From Salinicola peritrichatus (GTDB lineage Bacteria > Pseudomonadota > Gammaproteobacteria > Pseudomonadales > Halomonadaceae): 34,278 bases of DNA. Location of the stretch: contig NZ_PZJU01000010.1 in NCBI RefSeq assembly GCF_003206715.1, positions 151,614-185,891 of the forward strand. Direction: 5' to 3'. The notes beneath the pieces are model-generated. The model saw only the letters and a program-made list of their open reading frames with translations. It was not told where the DNA came from and made no database searches. Made by a program: the position numbers and the translations under genes. Of this stretch, positions 18,064 to 27,049 are shown in pieces; positions within the stretch are counted from its first letter, which is position 1, and every line of letters starts with the position of its first letter.

Positions 18064-20486
18064 TATTGGCCGATGAACGGGTTACGTCCAACCTCGCTGA
18101 TTAACCGCCCCCACTTGAGAATCTCCATCTCATTCAGAGAATCCCCCCCTTCCAGCACGTCCGGAAAACCCAGGGCGCGCCACTTGTCCACCGGGTGGAG
18201 AATATGGAACGTCGTTATCCCCATGTCGCCCGGCCGCTGAGCGTCGGCAACCACGTTGTCGCCGATATGCAGGTGACGAGTGATGCCTTCGTTGGCCAGA
18301 TCCCGCTTGACCTTCACCCACATCGAACCGTTGTCCTTGCGGGCCTGCTCCTCACTCGACACCATCAGACGGTAGGCGGCAGAGACGCCGGCCTTGCGAA
18401 GCATCAAGCCGACCTGATCGCGGGTGTAGTAGCTATCGGAAATGATCCACAGAATGTGGCCCTGTGCCGCCAGGTGATTGCACAGCTCGACCATCTCGTC
18501 CTTCGGCAAGATCATTTCCAGGTCGAGCTCGAACTCCAGCGCCATCCACCGCGCGGCCTGCTCCCGGCTCACGCCGAGGCGGTCGGCCAACTCGACGTAG
18601 ATGTCGCCGATGCGTACGTCTCCCTGGAAATTCGCGCGTCGACGCAGCTCGGATTCGGCGGCGTTTCTCAGCGTCACGAAGGCCTGCGCCGACTCGACCA
18701 CACCCTGTTCGGCCAGCTGTTTGCCCAGTTTCAACTTGGCGTAGTCGGGTACCGTGTAACGGCGGCGGACCAGCGTGTCGAAGACATCGAAGCTGATGCA
18801 CGAGTGCGCCTGAATACTGGGGAGATGATGCTCCAGACTGCCGTGATAGCTGGACGTGATGTAACCGTTGTCGGTGGTGAACTGACCGGTCGGCGGATAG
18901 AAGAAGAGCTGCCGAAAGCCCAGGTTTTCGGCCAGCGGCCCAATCACACGTTCGAGCGCATGCAGCATCGAGTCGTCATTGGGCAGCGGTTCCTGGGGAA
19001 AGTCCTCGTATTGCCAGGGCTGATCGAGAACCCCTTTCAACGCCTGCGGACGCGACCAGAACATGCCGCCCGCGGGATAGCTGAGAAAATCGGGGATTCG
19101 CCCCAGCCCGAGTTTGCGCTGCCACTCCCGTACCGCGCCCTTGTTCATGGTCAGATGATTGACCCAACTGGGCATCATCCAGAACGTGGTGGGATAGTAC
19201 ATGCCCAGCGTGTCGTCGTCGGCGAACGCATTGAGCAGCCGTGTGATGACGGAGACGTCACGCAGCAGATACTCGATGAGATATTCCGCCCACTGGGTCT
19301 GTTCCTTGCCCGAGTAGAGCGATTTCTTCGAGTGCAGGTGGCACAGCAGGTCGTACTCGCAAAGCGCCTGACCGTACTCCACCAGCATGGGACCGAAGTT
19401 GCGGCCGCGGTTGGGCACGACGCGCGTCTCTACCCGATTGACCCGCGCGTGGTTCTCGAAGATTCCCCGCGCCCGGCTCTCGAAGCGCGCGTCGGCGAGC
19501 GTCAGGTAGACATCCACTTCGATCGGGAAGCGGGCAATCGCCTGGGCGAACCGGTCGAGAAAGTCCTCGTAGAACACATGCAGACACAGTGCCACCTTGA
19601 GTTCGGAGGCCGCCTCGCTGAGGGTGCTGCTCGGTTCGATGACCTGGCGCGGAAACCAACGCACGGTGGCGGGCGCATGTTGACGCCCCTCGCTGCGCCC
19701 ATGGAGCAGATAGTGCTGAAGTGGGCTCTGCTGGGCATGGAACACGTCCATGTACATGCGATGGTAGGTTTCGCTATCGAAACGCGGCGAGGGATTGACC
19801 GGCGCGAACTGTGACTTGCGCAGGTAGTCATCAAAAGCGGCCCGGTGATCGTCGAACTGCAATTGGTAGGTCGACTGATACCACTGTGGATCGAACAGAC
19901 CGCTTTTGATGGCTTCATCGTAAACCCGGTTCATCATCGCCTGCTGGTCTACAGCCGCCGGGCTCTGCTCGAGGTGCTGCATCCGCTCGACGAGCGATAC
20001 CCTCGGCTCGTCGTTGGCGGCCATGCTGCCCGGCTCCACCACTTCCGATCCGGCACTCGCCCGTGGCGTCGACAGTGACGAGACTTCATCGTTGGCGGCA
20101 AGCGCCGTCGTGCCATCGTCGTTGCCGGAGCGCGCGTCACCAGGGCGCACGTCGCCCGACTCGGACGCGTCGATAGAGGGAGCTTCGGCCGGTGTTGCCC
20201 CGGAGTCGGCGTTCGGCTGTTTGACGCCCGACTGAGCCGCGCCTTGGGTACCGTTTCGTGCACTGGCCAACGCTTCCCTGGCCTCCCGGACGGCACTCGA
20301 CGTCGGTGTTTCCTGCCAGAGGACGCGATGCCCCACCATCGAGTTCACCATGGCGTTTTCGCCATCGAAAGGCGGCATCTCGACCGATTCGACACTGTGC
20401 TCCTGACGCTTTTTCTTGCTGGCACCGCCCCCTGGGCTGGGAAACAGCCACGGCAGCAGCGATGTCATTTTTCCAGCTGGCTTCAT
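18063..20486 (-). CDS. RgpF-type rhamnan synthesis domain fused to HAD hydrolase domain
   Basis: The 807-aa protein has a low-complexity A/S/D/E-rich linker at about 60-165. Next comes a pair of FDxxxYxxxY...PLxHYLLHGRSEGR repeats at about 190-270 (typical of large surface-glycan enzymes). An RgpF/rhamnan synthesis F domain follows at about 297-550: ALCLHVFYEDFLDRF, PNRGRNFGP at 358-366, CHLHSKKS at 382-389. Last is a HAD-superfamily domain from about 563, with nucleophile motif SFDVFDTLV (D567, D570), a middle motif IISDSYYTRDQ and a late motif HIGDNVVADAQ. RgpF proteins act in rhamnose-polymer assembly. ATG at 20484-20486 with AGGGA upstream was chosen; a second ATG is at 20466-20468. It is 18 bp after the HAD-companion gene and overlaps the sulfotransferase gene by one base. 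Confidence 0.85.
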   Translation of the reverse strand: MKPAGKMTSLLPWLFPSPGGGASKKKRQEHSVESVEMPPFDGENAMVNSMVGHRVLWQETPTSSAVREAREALASARNGTQGAAQSGVKQPNADSGATPAEAPSIDASESGDVRPGDARSGNDDGTTALAANDEVSSLSTPRASAGSEVVEPGSMAANDEPRVSLVERMQHLEQSPAAVDQQAMMNRVYDEAIKSGLFDPQWYQSTYQLQFDDHRAAFDDYLRKSQFAPVNPSPRFDSETYHRMYMDVFHAQQSPLQHYLLHGRSEGRQHAPATVRWFPRQVIEPSSTLSEAASELKVALCLHVFYEDFLDRFAQAIARFPIEVDVYLTLADARFESRARGIFENHARVNRVETRVVPNRGRNFGPMLVEYGQALCEYDLLCHLHSKKSLYSGKEQTQWAEYLIEYLLRDVSVITRLLNAFADDDTLGMYYPTTFWMMPSWVNHLTMNKGAVREWQRKLGLGRIPDFLSYPAGGMFWSRPQALKGVLDQPWQYEDFPQEPLPNDDSMLHALERVIGPLAENLGFRQLFFYPPTGQFTTDNGYITSSYHGSLEHHLPSIQAHSCISFDVFDTLVRRRYTVPDYAKLKLGKQLAEQGVVESAQAFVTLRNAAESELRRRANFQGDVRIGDIYVELADRLGVSREQAARWMALEFELDLEMILPKDEMVELCNHLAAQGHILWIISDSYYTRDQVGLMLRKAGVSAAYRLMVSSEEQARKDNGSMWVKVKRDLANEGITRHLHIGDNVVADAQRPGDMGITTFHILHPVDKWRALGFPDVLEGGDSLNEMEILKWGRLISEVGRNPFIGQ

Positions 20487-20504
20487 GAGATTATCCCTGC
20501 CTCG

Positions 20505-21551
20505 TTATATTGCGAACATCTTCAACGGATTGAGCAGTCCATTACCGGTAATGTCGTCATCGACACTGAACAGATGCCAAACGTCACGCGGAATACAATT
20601 GGGCCGCGTGGCGAACACCTCGTAGAGCTCCCGAACGTCGTCTCGGGTATAGGTCACGCCGTGACGACGGCAGTCGATGACATGATCGATGGCGCCATCG
20701 AATACCATTTTGAGGTCCTGAAAATAGCGTTGCGTAGCGGCTTCTCGTCCATAAAAGAATTCGAATTCGCCATCGCTTTTCTGTCGCATGTCGACCATCT
20801 GACCGTGGGGAGCGGTCAGCAGCGACTCGAAAAGCAGCGAGCGATCGAGCATGGTGCAGCCATTCCGCCAGCCGACTCCCTCATGAAAAACGCCCTTGAG
20901 CAGCGCCCGGTGATCGCCCACCGGGGTGTCGCCGGGTTTGGTAGCGATGAAATAGAGGCCGGACGTATCGCGCTGGAGGATATGGGTCAGCACCTTTTGA
21001 ATGGTCCCGGAGTATCCCAAGTCGAACATCAGCGGACGCTTGTCCGGGTCGGTGAGCCCCGAACGCTCGAGATAGGCGGTGAGCGCCTCCCGCGTCGGCG
21101 TGACAAGTGCGGCGAGCCCCGAAAAATGCGGCTCCAGCCACTGTCCCACCTTGTCCCGGTCCTGAGGCAGCTCGCACTGAAAGCGCAACAGCTCGATCGG
21201 CAAGACCGAAAATATCTCGTGGAGCTGCAGCCCGAATCGCTTGCGCATCAGGTCCATGACACTGCCGTTGAAGTCGTTACCCAGGGCGATCGACATGATT
21301 TCCGGCGTTCCGAGCATCGCTCTGAACAGCAGCGTTCTCGAGACACGCAGATAGACGGGATCGCTCGGCAGGTCGATGAGGTTCTCGCGTTTCAGGCGAC
21401 TCAAGAGCCGATGAAAACACCACCCTTCTCTCGCCAGGCATACAGGCAAATGTCCCCTGGAATCGGCTTCGATGGATTCGGCATAAACGTGCAGCGCCGG
21501 CCCCAGAAAGGCAGCACCAAATTCATGTAATGCTCTACTCTTGGCTTGCAT
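20505..21551 (-). CDS. HAD-associated companion domain protein of capsule locus
   Basis: The 348-aa protein is not a named family to me, but it resembles the region that follows the HAD hydrolase domain in large polysaccharide-locus proteins. The mark is PVCLAREGWCFHRLLSRL near the N-terminus (the LAREG pattern), then YLRVSRTLLFRAML and MFDLGYSGTIQKVLTHIL. No catalytic motif of a glycosyltransferase or hydrolase stands out. ATG at 21549-21551 is chosen because TGAGG lies six bases upstream; a GTG four codons earlier is possible. It is the first gene after the AT-rich promoter region and precedes the RgpF-HAD fusion by 18 bp, so the two products may work together as a split version of one larger protein. 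Confidence 0.65.
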   Translation of the reverse strand: MQAKSRALHEFGAAFLGPALHVYAESIEADSRGHLPVCLAREGWCFHRLLSRLKRENLIDLPSDPVYLRVSRTLLFRAMLGTPEIMSIALGNDFNGSVMDLMRKRFGLQLHEIFSVLPIELLRFQCELPQDRDKVGQWLEPHFSGLAALVTPTREALTAYLERSGLTDPDKRPLMFDLGYSGTIQKVLTHILQRDTSGLYFIATKPGDTPVGDHRALLKGVFHEGVGWRNGCTMLDRSLLFESLLTAPHGQMVDMRQKSDGEFEFFYGREAATQRYFQDLKMVFDGAIDHVIDCRRHGVTYTRDDVRELYEVFATRPNCIPRDVWHLFSVDDDITGNGLLNPLKMFAI

Positions 21552-21942
21552 GTCTGGCCTCACGAAACCGTTACACGCCGTCTTGAATGAAAGTTATGGC
21601 CGAGTCGGTATGAAATTTCTCGACTTCGAATGGGCGTTATCAACCAAAAATGCCTGATGACATTCTTTCTGGCTACAACGCTTTTTTATTTGTCATAAGT
21701 CGGAACCATTTACTTGTAAACACCGACCTCAAATCGTCACGATTCCTTCATCGTGATTTAATTTTTCTTTATCAGCGGTCAAATTACGTAATTCTGCTCG
21801 GCAAAAGAAAGCGAACCCAAACCGTATAAGACTTTGGTCAGGCTAATCGCCGGCACGCTCGGAATGAAGATGAATTTACTCATTGATATTTGCCATTTGC
21901 GATTTGAAGTTTGGAACGCCAATGACATGAATTGATTACACG
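21552..21942. other. AT-rich regulatory gap upstream of the glycan-assembly operon
   Basis: The 419 bp between the HAD-companion gene and ugd are much richer in A+T than the genes either side, and hold no convincing gene. Notable items are a perfect inverted repeat TCACGAT-TCCTTC-ATCGTGA at 21737-21756, followed on the plus strand by a T-rich run (TTTAATTTTTCTTT). A candidate minus-strand promoter lies at 21692-21720. Near 21889-21909 the minus strand carries short GCAAAT-type repeats. I looked for the JUMPstart/ops motif of RfaH-controlled polysaccharide operons (GGCGGTAGCG) on both strands and did not find it. Confidence 0.5.
21692..21720 (-). promoter_or_regulatory. candidate sigma-70 promoter of the glycan-assembly operon
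   Basis: On the minus strand TTTACA (21720-21715) is followed after 17 bases by TATGAC (21697-21692). That gives five of six and four of six matches to consensus. It would give a leader of about 135 bases before the ATG at 21551. The match is modest and other starts are possible in this AT-rich stretch. Confidence 0.35.
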
Positions 21943-21963
21943 CCGGGTCATCCGCTGACCCGG
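21943..21963 (-). terminator. hairpin after ugd, likely end of the export/precursor operon
   Basis: CCGGGTCA at 21943-21950 pairs perfectly with TGACCCGG at 21956-21963 around a five-base loop, eight bases beyond the ugd stop codon in the direction of transcription. The following sequence on the minus strand (CGTGTAATCAATT) has few Ts, so termination may be partial or need Rho. Confidence 0.55.
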
Positions 21964-21970
21964 GCGGATA

Positions 21971-23332
21971 TCAAGCGGCGGCCTGTTCGGCCTTGTCGGC
22001 AACCAGCGTCTTGCCACGCCCGACGCCGTAGTAATCGATACCGGCGGCCAGCATCGTTTCCGGGTCATAGAGGTTGCGCCCGTCAACCACCACGGGGCAT
22101 GACAACTGCTCGCGTATCCACTGGGCATCGAGGGTGCGAAACTCCTTCCACTCCGTGCAGATCACCAACGCATCGGCTCGCTTGACCGCCTGCACCCGAT
22201 CGGCCACCAGCACCAGGTCGTCGCGCTCGCCGTAGAGCCGCCGGCACTCCCGCATGGCTTCGGGATCGTATGCCTGGACGGTCGCCCCCGCTGCCCATAG
22301 CGCTTCCATCAGGGTTCGGCTGGGTGCGTCGCGCATGTCGTCGGTTTCCGGCTTGAAGGCCAGTCCCCACAGCGCGATGACCTTGCCGTTCAGCTCTCCC
22401 GCCAACGCATGGGAAAGCTTCTCGAACAGCGTCGATTTCTGCCGCCGGTTGACCGCCTCCACCGCTTTCAGCAACTCGGCATCGTATTCCACCTGGGAAG
22501 CCGTTCTGGCGAGCGCCTGCACGTCCTTGGGAAAACACGAGCCGCCGTAGCCGCAGCCGGGATAGATGAAGTGATAGCCGATCCGGGGATCGGAGCCGAT
22601 GCCGCGCCTCACATCCTCGATGTCGGCCCCCAGACGTTCGGCCAGGTTGGCGATCTCGTTCATGAAACTGATCTTGGTTGCCAGCATCGCATTGGCGGCA
22701 TACTTGGTCAGTTCCGCCGCGCGAATGCCCATGAACATCATCTTTTCGTGATTGCGGTTGTACGGGGCATAGCATTCGCGCATCAATTCATTGACGCGCT
22801 CGGATTCCGAGCCGACGACGATCCGCGCTCCACGCGTGAAGTCTTCCAGCGCCGAGCCTTCCTTGAGGAATTCCGGATTCGAGCAGATGTCGAAATCGAT
22901 CTCGGCCAGACGTTCGGACAGTATGCCGGCAATGCACTGGTGCACACGATCGGCCGTGCCGACGGGCACCGTGGACTTGTCGATCACCACCTTGTAGTCG
23001 TCCATGTATTGACCGATGGTCGAAGCGACCGCGAGCACGTACTGCAGATCGGCGCTGCCGTCTTCGTCCGGCGGCGTTCCCACCGCGATGAACTGCAGGA
23101 CTCCATGCGTCACGGCATGCTTCGCGTCAGTGGTGAAGTTCAACCGCTGCGCTTCCACGTTGCGGATCACCATCGATTCGAGGCCGGGCTCGTAAATCGG
23201 TATCTCGCCCTGGAGTAGCCGCCCGATCTTCTCTTCGTCGATATCGACGCAGACCACCTCGTGCCCGACATCGGCCAGGCAGGCTCCGGTCACCAGACCG
23301 ACGTAGCCGGTGCCAAATACGCTGATTTTCAT
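21971..23332 (-). CDS. ugd: UDP-glucose 6-dehydrogenase
   Basis: The 453-aa enzyme oxidises UDP-glucose to UDP-glucuronate with two NAD. The N-terminal Rossmann motif is FGTGYVG at 6-12, and the catalytic cysteine is C266 in [12 protein letters not shown]; conserved [11 protein letters not shown] is at 151-161. The length is typical. The start follows AAGGAGCG with good spacing. It is the last gene of the kps-rfb series, 40 bp after rfbC, and ends at a strong hairpin. UDP-glucuronate can feed directly into an acidic capsule or be converted further, but no UDP-GlcA-modifying enzyme is seen in the window. Confidence 0.96.
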   Translation of the reverse strand: MKISVFGTGYVGLVTGACLADVGHEVVCVDIDEEKIGRLLQGEIPIYEPGLESMVIRNVEAQRLNFTTDAKHAVTHGVLQFIAVGTPPDEDGSADLQYVLAVASTIGQYMDDYKVVIDKSTVPVGTADRVHQCIAGILSERLAEIDFDICSNPEFLKEGSALEDFTRGARIVVGSESERVNELMRECYAPYNRNHEKMMFMGIRAAELTKYAANAMLATKISFMNEIANLAERLGADIEDVRRGIGSDPRIGYHFIYPGCGYGGSCFPKDVQALARTASQVEYDAELLKAVEAVNRRQKSTLFEKLSHALAGELNGKVIALWGLAFKPETDDMRDAPSRTLMEALWAAGATVQAYDPEAMRECRRLYGERDDLVLVADRVQAVKRADALVICTEWKEFRTLDAQWIREQLSCPVVVDGRNLYDPETMLAAGIDYYGVGRGKTLVADKAEQAAA

Positions 23333-23372
23333 GCGGATCGCTCCTTGTTATGGGTAATGGTGGCTGCGCTGC

Positions 23373-23918
23373 TCAATCGAAGACCGGCGCATCCGCCAAT
23401 GAGCTGCCCTGCTCGTCCTTCGCCGAAGTGATCGGCTCGCCGCTCACCAGCGGCCAGTCGATGGCCAGCTCCGCATCGTTCCAGTGCAGGCTGTACTCGT
23501 CTCCCGGGGCGTAGTAGTCGGTGCATTTATATTGGAATTCGGCTTCCTCGCTGGTGACGTAGAAGCCATGGGCGAAACCCGGTGGCACCCATAACATCTG
23601 CCGGTTGTCGGCGTTCAACAGCGCACCGACCCACTGACCGAAGGTGGGGGAACTGCGACGCAGGTCCACCGCAACGTCATAGACCTCGCCATGGGTGACC
23701 CGTACCAGCTTGCCCTGGGGTTGGCGCAGCTGATAATGCAGGCCACGCAGGATGCCGTGTCCGGACTTGCTGTGATTGTCCTGGACGAAGGTGTGTTCGC
23801 CGCAGTGTTTGACGAACTCGCTATGACGGAAGGTTTCCATGAAAAAACCGCGATCGTCGCCGAACACGCGTGGCGTCATCAGCACGACATCGGGAATAGC
23901 CAGACGCTCGTAATTCAT
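23373..23918 (-). CDS. rfbC: dTDP-4-dehydrorhamnose 3,5-epimerase
   Basis: This 181-aa cupin-type epimerase performs the third step of dTDP-L-rhamnose synthesis. Visible are DDRGFFMETF, the HGILRGLHYQ motif with the catalytic histidine, and PPGFAHGFYV. The size is normal for RmlC. It starts 64 bp after rfbA with GGAGCG upstream and is followed 40 bp later by ugd. Together with rfbB, rfbD and rfbA it completes the four-enzyme set. Confidence 0.96.
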   Translation of the reverse strand: MNYERLAIPDVVLMTPRVFGDDRGFFMETFRHSEFVKHCGEHTFVQDNHSKSGHGILRGLHYQLRQPQGKLVRVTHGEVYDVAVDLRRSSPTFGQWVGALLNADNRQMLWVPPGFAHGFYVTSEEAEFQYKCTDYYAPGDEYSLHWNDAELAIDWPLVSGEPITSAKDEQGSSLADAPVFD

Positions 23919-23982
23919 GCCTTTCGCTCCGCTGGATAGATGGCGATGGATGGCAGGGAAACGTGAAGCGCGAAGCCGCCGC

Positions 23983-24876
23983 TCAGGCGACGGATCCCCG
24001 CTGCGTGTCTTCCAGGCGCTTCAACAGGTACTGTCCGTAGCCGGTTTTCTTCAACGCGTCGGCTCTTGCCGCCAGCTGCTGGGTATCGATCCATCCCTGG
24101 TTCCAGGCAATCTCCTCCAGACAGGCCACCTTGAGTCCCTGACGATGCTCGATGGTCTGCACGTACTGGCCCGCTTCCAGAAGACTGTCGTGGGTACCGG
24201 TGTCCAGCCAGGCGAATCCGCGCCCCAGGCGTTCGACCTGAAGAGCGCCGCGTTCGAGGTAGGCGTTGTTGACGCTGGTGATCTCCAGCTCCCCGCGCAG
24301 GGAAGGCTTGACCCGGTGCGCGATGTCGATGACCTCGTTGTCGTAGAAGTAGAGACCGGTGACCGCATAGGGAGACTTCGGCTTGATCGGCTTCTCTTCG
24401 ATCGACAGCGCCTTGCCGGATTCGTCGAACTCGATCACGCCGAAACGCTCGGGATCCTTGACCAGGTAGCCGAACACAGTGGCGCCCTTTTCCGCCTCGG
24501 AGGCCCGTTTGAGCTGCTCGGAGAAGTGCTGGCCATGGAAGAGGTTATCGCCCAGCACCAGACAGACCGGATCGCTGCCGATGAAGCTCTCGCCGATCAG
24601 GAATGCCTGCGCCAGACCATCGGGGGATGGCTGCACTTCGTAGTGGAAGCGCACCCCGAACTGCTCCCCGCTACCGAGCAGATACTGGTACTGGGGCAGG
24701 TCCGTGGGCGTGGAAATGATCAGGATGTCGCGGATACCGGCCAGCATCAGCACCGAGATCGGGTAGTAGACCATCGGCTTGTCGTAGACCGGCAATAACT
24801 GCTTGGAGATACCTTGCGTAATGGGATGCAGACGCGTGCCTGACCCTCCGGCAAGAATGATGCCCTTACGTGCCAT
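23983..24876 (-). CDS. rfbA: glucose-1-phosphate thymidylyltransferase
   Basis: The 297-aa enzyme makes dTDP-glucose from dTTP and glucose-1-phosphate, the first step of the rhamnose pathway. It starts with the nucleotidyltransferase signature [14 protein letters not shown] (about residues 5-18), followed by [17 protein letters not shown] and [31 protein letters not shown] is also typical of RmlA. The start is preceded by AGGAGCTC. Two perfect hairpins lie in the 90-bp gap just before it. Confidence 0.96.
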   Translation of the reverse strand: MARKGIILAGGSGTRLHPITQGISKQLLPVYDKPMVYYPISVLMLAGIRDILIISTPTDLPQYQYLLGSGEQFGVRFHYEVQPSPDGLAQAFLIGESFIGSDPVCLVLGDNLFHGQHFSEQLKRASEAEKGATVFGYLVKDPERFGVIEFDESGKALSIEEKPIKPKSPYAVTGLYFYDNEVIDIAHRVKPSLRGELEITSVNNAYLERGALQVERLGRGFAWLDTGTHDSLLEAGQYVQTIEHRQGLKVACLEEIAWNQGWIDTQQLAARADALKKTGYGQYLLKRLEDTQRGSVA

Positions 24877-24888
24877 GGTTGAGCTCCT

Positions 24889-24934
24889 GTCGGCTAGGCC
24901 GACGGTGTTGTTGAACGCCGGCTGCAGGCCGGCG
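24889..24934 (-). repeat. tandem hairpins before rfbA
   Basis: GTCGGC-TAG-GCCGAC at 24889-24903 and CGCCGGC-TGCAG-GCCGGCG at 24916-24934 are perfect dyads of six and seven base pairs. The first ends directly against the AGGAG ribosome site of rfbA in the transcript. They could slow ribosome access, protect an mRNA end or terminate weakly; no T tract follows. Confidence 0.5.
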
Positions 24935-24966
24935 ATAGGGTTGCAAAACGACGCGGAACGACCCCC

Positions 24967-25854
24967 TCATGGGTTCCCCAGTCGTTCACCCAGCGTCAGT
25001 TGCAGTTGCGACTCCCAATCCGGGAGCGTGATATCCAGGCCGCGCTCCAGCTTGTCCAGCGCCAGTCGCGAGTTGAGCGGGCGCCGTGCGGGGGTGGGAT
25101 AGTCACGACTGGCGATGGGCGTCAGCTGCTCGTCCCGGATCGCCAGGCATTCCCCCAGGGCGCGGGCGTGGCTGAAGATCGCCTTGGCAAAACCGTGCCA
25201 GCCGGTCTCGCCACGGGGAGCCAGGTGATACAGCCCCGGCGCCAGGCGCGCGTCGCGTCGCGCCTTCAGCGCCAGCAAGGTAACCTCGGCGATCAACCGC
25301 GCCGGCGTCGGCGCCCCGATCTGGTCGGCGACGATACGCAGCGCCTCGCGCTCGCGTCCCAAGCGCAGCATGGTGTTGAGGAAGTTGCGCCCGCGCGCGG
25401 CATAGACCCAGCTGGTACGCAGGATCAGCGCCTCGGGGTCGGTGGCCAGCACCGCCTCGTCTCCGGCCAGCTTGCTGGCGCCATAGACTGACAGCGGCGC
25501 GGTGGGGCTGGTCTCCTGCCATGGCGTCTCGCCGTCGCCGGGATAGACGTAGTCCGAGGAGTAATGGACCAGCAGCGCGCCATGCGTCGCGGCATGATCG
25601 GCCAGCTGGGCCGGCAACTCGGCGTTGAGCCGGAAGGCTTCGTCGCGCGAGGTCTCGGCGGCATCCACCGCGGTCCAGGCGGCGGCATTGGCGATGATGG
25701 CCGGACGCGTGCGGTCGAGGACACGGGCCACGGCGGCGGCGTCCGTCAGGTCGAGCCGCTCGCGCCCCGGCGCTATGATCTCGCCCAGGCAGGCCAGGGA
25801 TCGCCGCAGCTCGAAGCCGACCTGGCCGTTGCCGCCCAGAATCAAGATACTCAT
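24967..25854 (-). CDS. rfbD: dTDP-4-dehydrorhamnose reductase
   Basis: The 295-aa NADPH-dependent short-chain reductase makes dTDP-L-rhamnose in the last pathway step. The N-terminal nucleotide motif is LGGNGQVG, the catalytic set includes the YSSDYVYPG stretch and YGASKLAGD (YxxxK), and [13 protein letters not shown] is typical of RmlD. ATG at 25852-25854 overlaps the rfbB stop by four bases (ATGA); a longer frame upstream lies inside rfbB and is not used. The order rfbB-D-A-C is the classic one. Confidence 0.96.
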   Translation of the reverse strand: MSILILGGNGQVGFELRRSLACLGEIIAPGRERLDLTDAAAVARVLDRTRPAIIANAAAWTAVDAAETSRDEAFRLNAELPAQLADHAATHGALLVHYSSDYVYPGDGETPWQETSPTAPLSVYGASKLAGDEAVLATDPEALILRTSWVYAARGRNFLNTMLRLGREREALRIVADQIGAPTPARLIAEVTLLALKARRDARLAPGLYHLAPRGETGWHGFAKAIFSHARALGECLAIRDEQLTPIASRDYPTPARRPLNSRLALDKLERGLDITLPDWESQLQLTLGERLGNP

Positions 25855-26930
25855 GCGATCGCCCCCAGCCGCTCTCCCTGGTAGCTGCCATTCTGGACGC
25901 GACGCCACCAGACATCGTTGTCGAGAAACCACTGGACGGTCCTGCGCATGCCGCTCTCGAACGTTTCCTGCGGCGTCCAGCCAAGCTCACGCTGGATCTT
26001 GCTGGCGTCGATCGCATAGCGCTGATCATGGCCCGGACGGTCGGCGACGAAAGTGATGAGATCGCGATAACGCTGCACACCCTGCGGTTTGTGCGGCGCC
26101 AGCTCCTCGAGCAGGTCGCAGATGGTCTCGACCACTTCGATGTTCCGCTTCTCGTTGTGGCCGCCGATATTGTAGGTTTCGCCGATCTCCCCTTCGGTCG
26201 CCACCTTGATCAGCGCCCGCGCATGATCCTCGACGAACAGCCAGTCGCGAATCTGCCGACCGTCGCCGTAGACCGGTAGCGGCTTGCCGGCCAGGGCGTT
26301 GAGAATGGTCAGCGGGATCAGCTTTTCCGGGAAGTGGTAAGGGCCGTAATTGTTCGAGCAGTTGGTGACCAGCGTGGGCAGCCCGAAGGTCCGATACCAG
26401 GCACGAACGAGATGATCGGACCCCGCCTTGCTGGCCGAGTAGGGAGAACTCGGCGCGTAGGCCGTGGTCTCGGTGAACAGATCGTCCACGCCGTGGAGAT
26501 CGCCGTAGACCTCGTCGGTGGAAATATGGTGGAAGCGAAAGTCCGCGGCCTTGTCCGGCTGGTCCACCAGCAAGTCGCGCCAGTATTGGCGCGCGGCTTC
26601 CAACAGTGTGTAGGTACCGACCACGTTGGTCTCGATGAACGCCGCGGGACCATCGATCGAGCGGTCGACATGACTCTCCGCCGCCAGGTGCATGACCACG
26701 TCCGGCCGATGCTCGCGAAACAGTCGCCTCATCGCGTTGGCGTCCCGGATGTCAGCGAGTCGGAACTCGTATCGCTCGCTGCTGTCCACCGGCGCCAACG
26801 ATTCCGGGTTGCCGGCGTAGGTCAACTTGTCGACATTGACGACACGGTGCGGCGTTCGCTGGATGAGCTCGCGCACGACCGCCGAGCCGATGAATCCCGC
26901 CCCGCCTGTGACTAGAAACGTCTTGCTCAT
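25851..26930 (-). CDS. rfbB: dTDP-glucose 4,6-dehydratase
   Basis: The 359-aa extended short-chain dehydrogenase converts dTDP-glucose to the 4-keto-6-deoxy sugar. It carries TGGAGFIGS near residues 7-15, [20 protein letters not shown] with the catalytic Asp-Glu pair, and [10 protein letters not shown] (YxxxK). ATG at 26928-26930 was preferred because GGGAG lies seven bases upstream; another ATG at 26934-26936 is too close to it. It is 119 bp after kpsE on the same strand, and that gap carries one hairpin, so it may be co-transcribed with the export genes or have its own promoter. Confidence 0.96.
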   Translation of the reverse strand: MSKTFLVTGGAGFIGSAVVRELIQRTPHRVVNVDKLTYAGNPESLAPVDSSERYEFRLADIRDANAMRRLFREHRPDVVMHLAAESHVDRSIDGPAAFIETNVVGTYTLLEAARQYWRDLLVDQPDKAADFRFHHISTDEVYGDLHGVDDLFTETTAYAPSSPYSASKAGSDHLVRAWYRTFGLPTLVTNCSNNYGPYHFPEKLIPLTILNALAGKPLPVYGDGRQIRDWLFVEDHARALIKVATEGEIGETYNIGGHNEKRNIEVVETICDLLEELAPHKPQGVQRYRDLITFVADRPGHDQRYAIDASKIQRELGWTPQETFESGMRRTVQWFLDNDVWWRRVQNGSYQGERLGAIA

Positions 26931-27004
26931 GGTCATTCTCCCGCCCTGGGCTTTATGGTTGTCGAATGATCGGGCCGTACGGCTCGAGTCGTCGGATCTG
27001 CCGA

Positions 27005-27025
27005 CGGCGACGATCCGTGTCGCCG
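27005..27025 (-). repeat. perfect hairpin between kpsE and rfbB
   Basis: CGGCGAC at 27005-27011 pairs with GTCGCCG at 27019-27025 around a seven-base loop, 25 bases after the kpsE stop. No T tract follows on the minus strand, so it is a weak terminator candidate at most. It may instead set the ratio of export to sugar-nucleotide gene expression. Confidence 0.35.
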
Positions 27026-27049
27026 CGCCGCCGGCTGGCTGGAATTCGC

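Noticed and set aside
18195-19814. Long plus-strand open frame (539 codons) opposite the RgpF-HAD gene
   Set aside because: It is the antisense shadow of a high-GC gene; its translation has no recognisable motif, while the minus strand encodes clear domains.
21737-21774. Hairpin plus T run that looks like a plus-strand terminator
   Set aside because: No plus-strand gene lies upstream to be terminated; it is kept as an inverted repeat in the regulatory region instead.
21864-21935. A 23-codon plus-strand frame in the AT-rich gap
   Set aside because: No ribosome site of note and it overlaps short repeated GCAAAT-type sequence; most likely chance.
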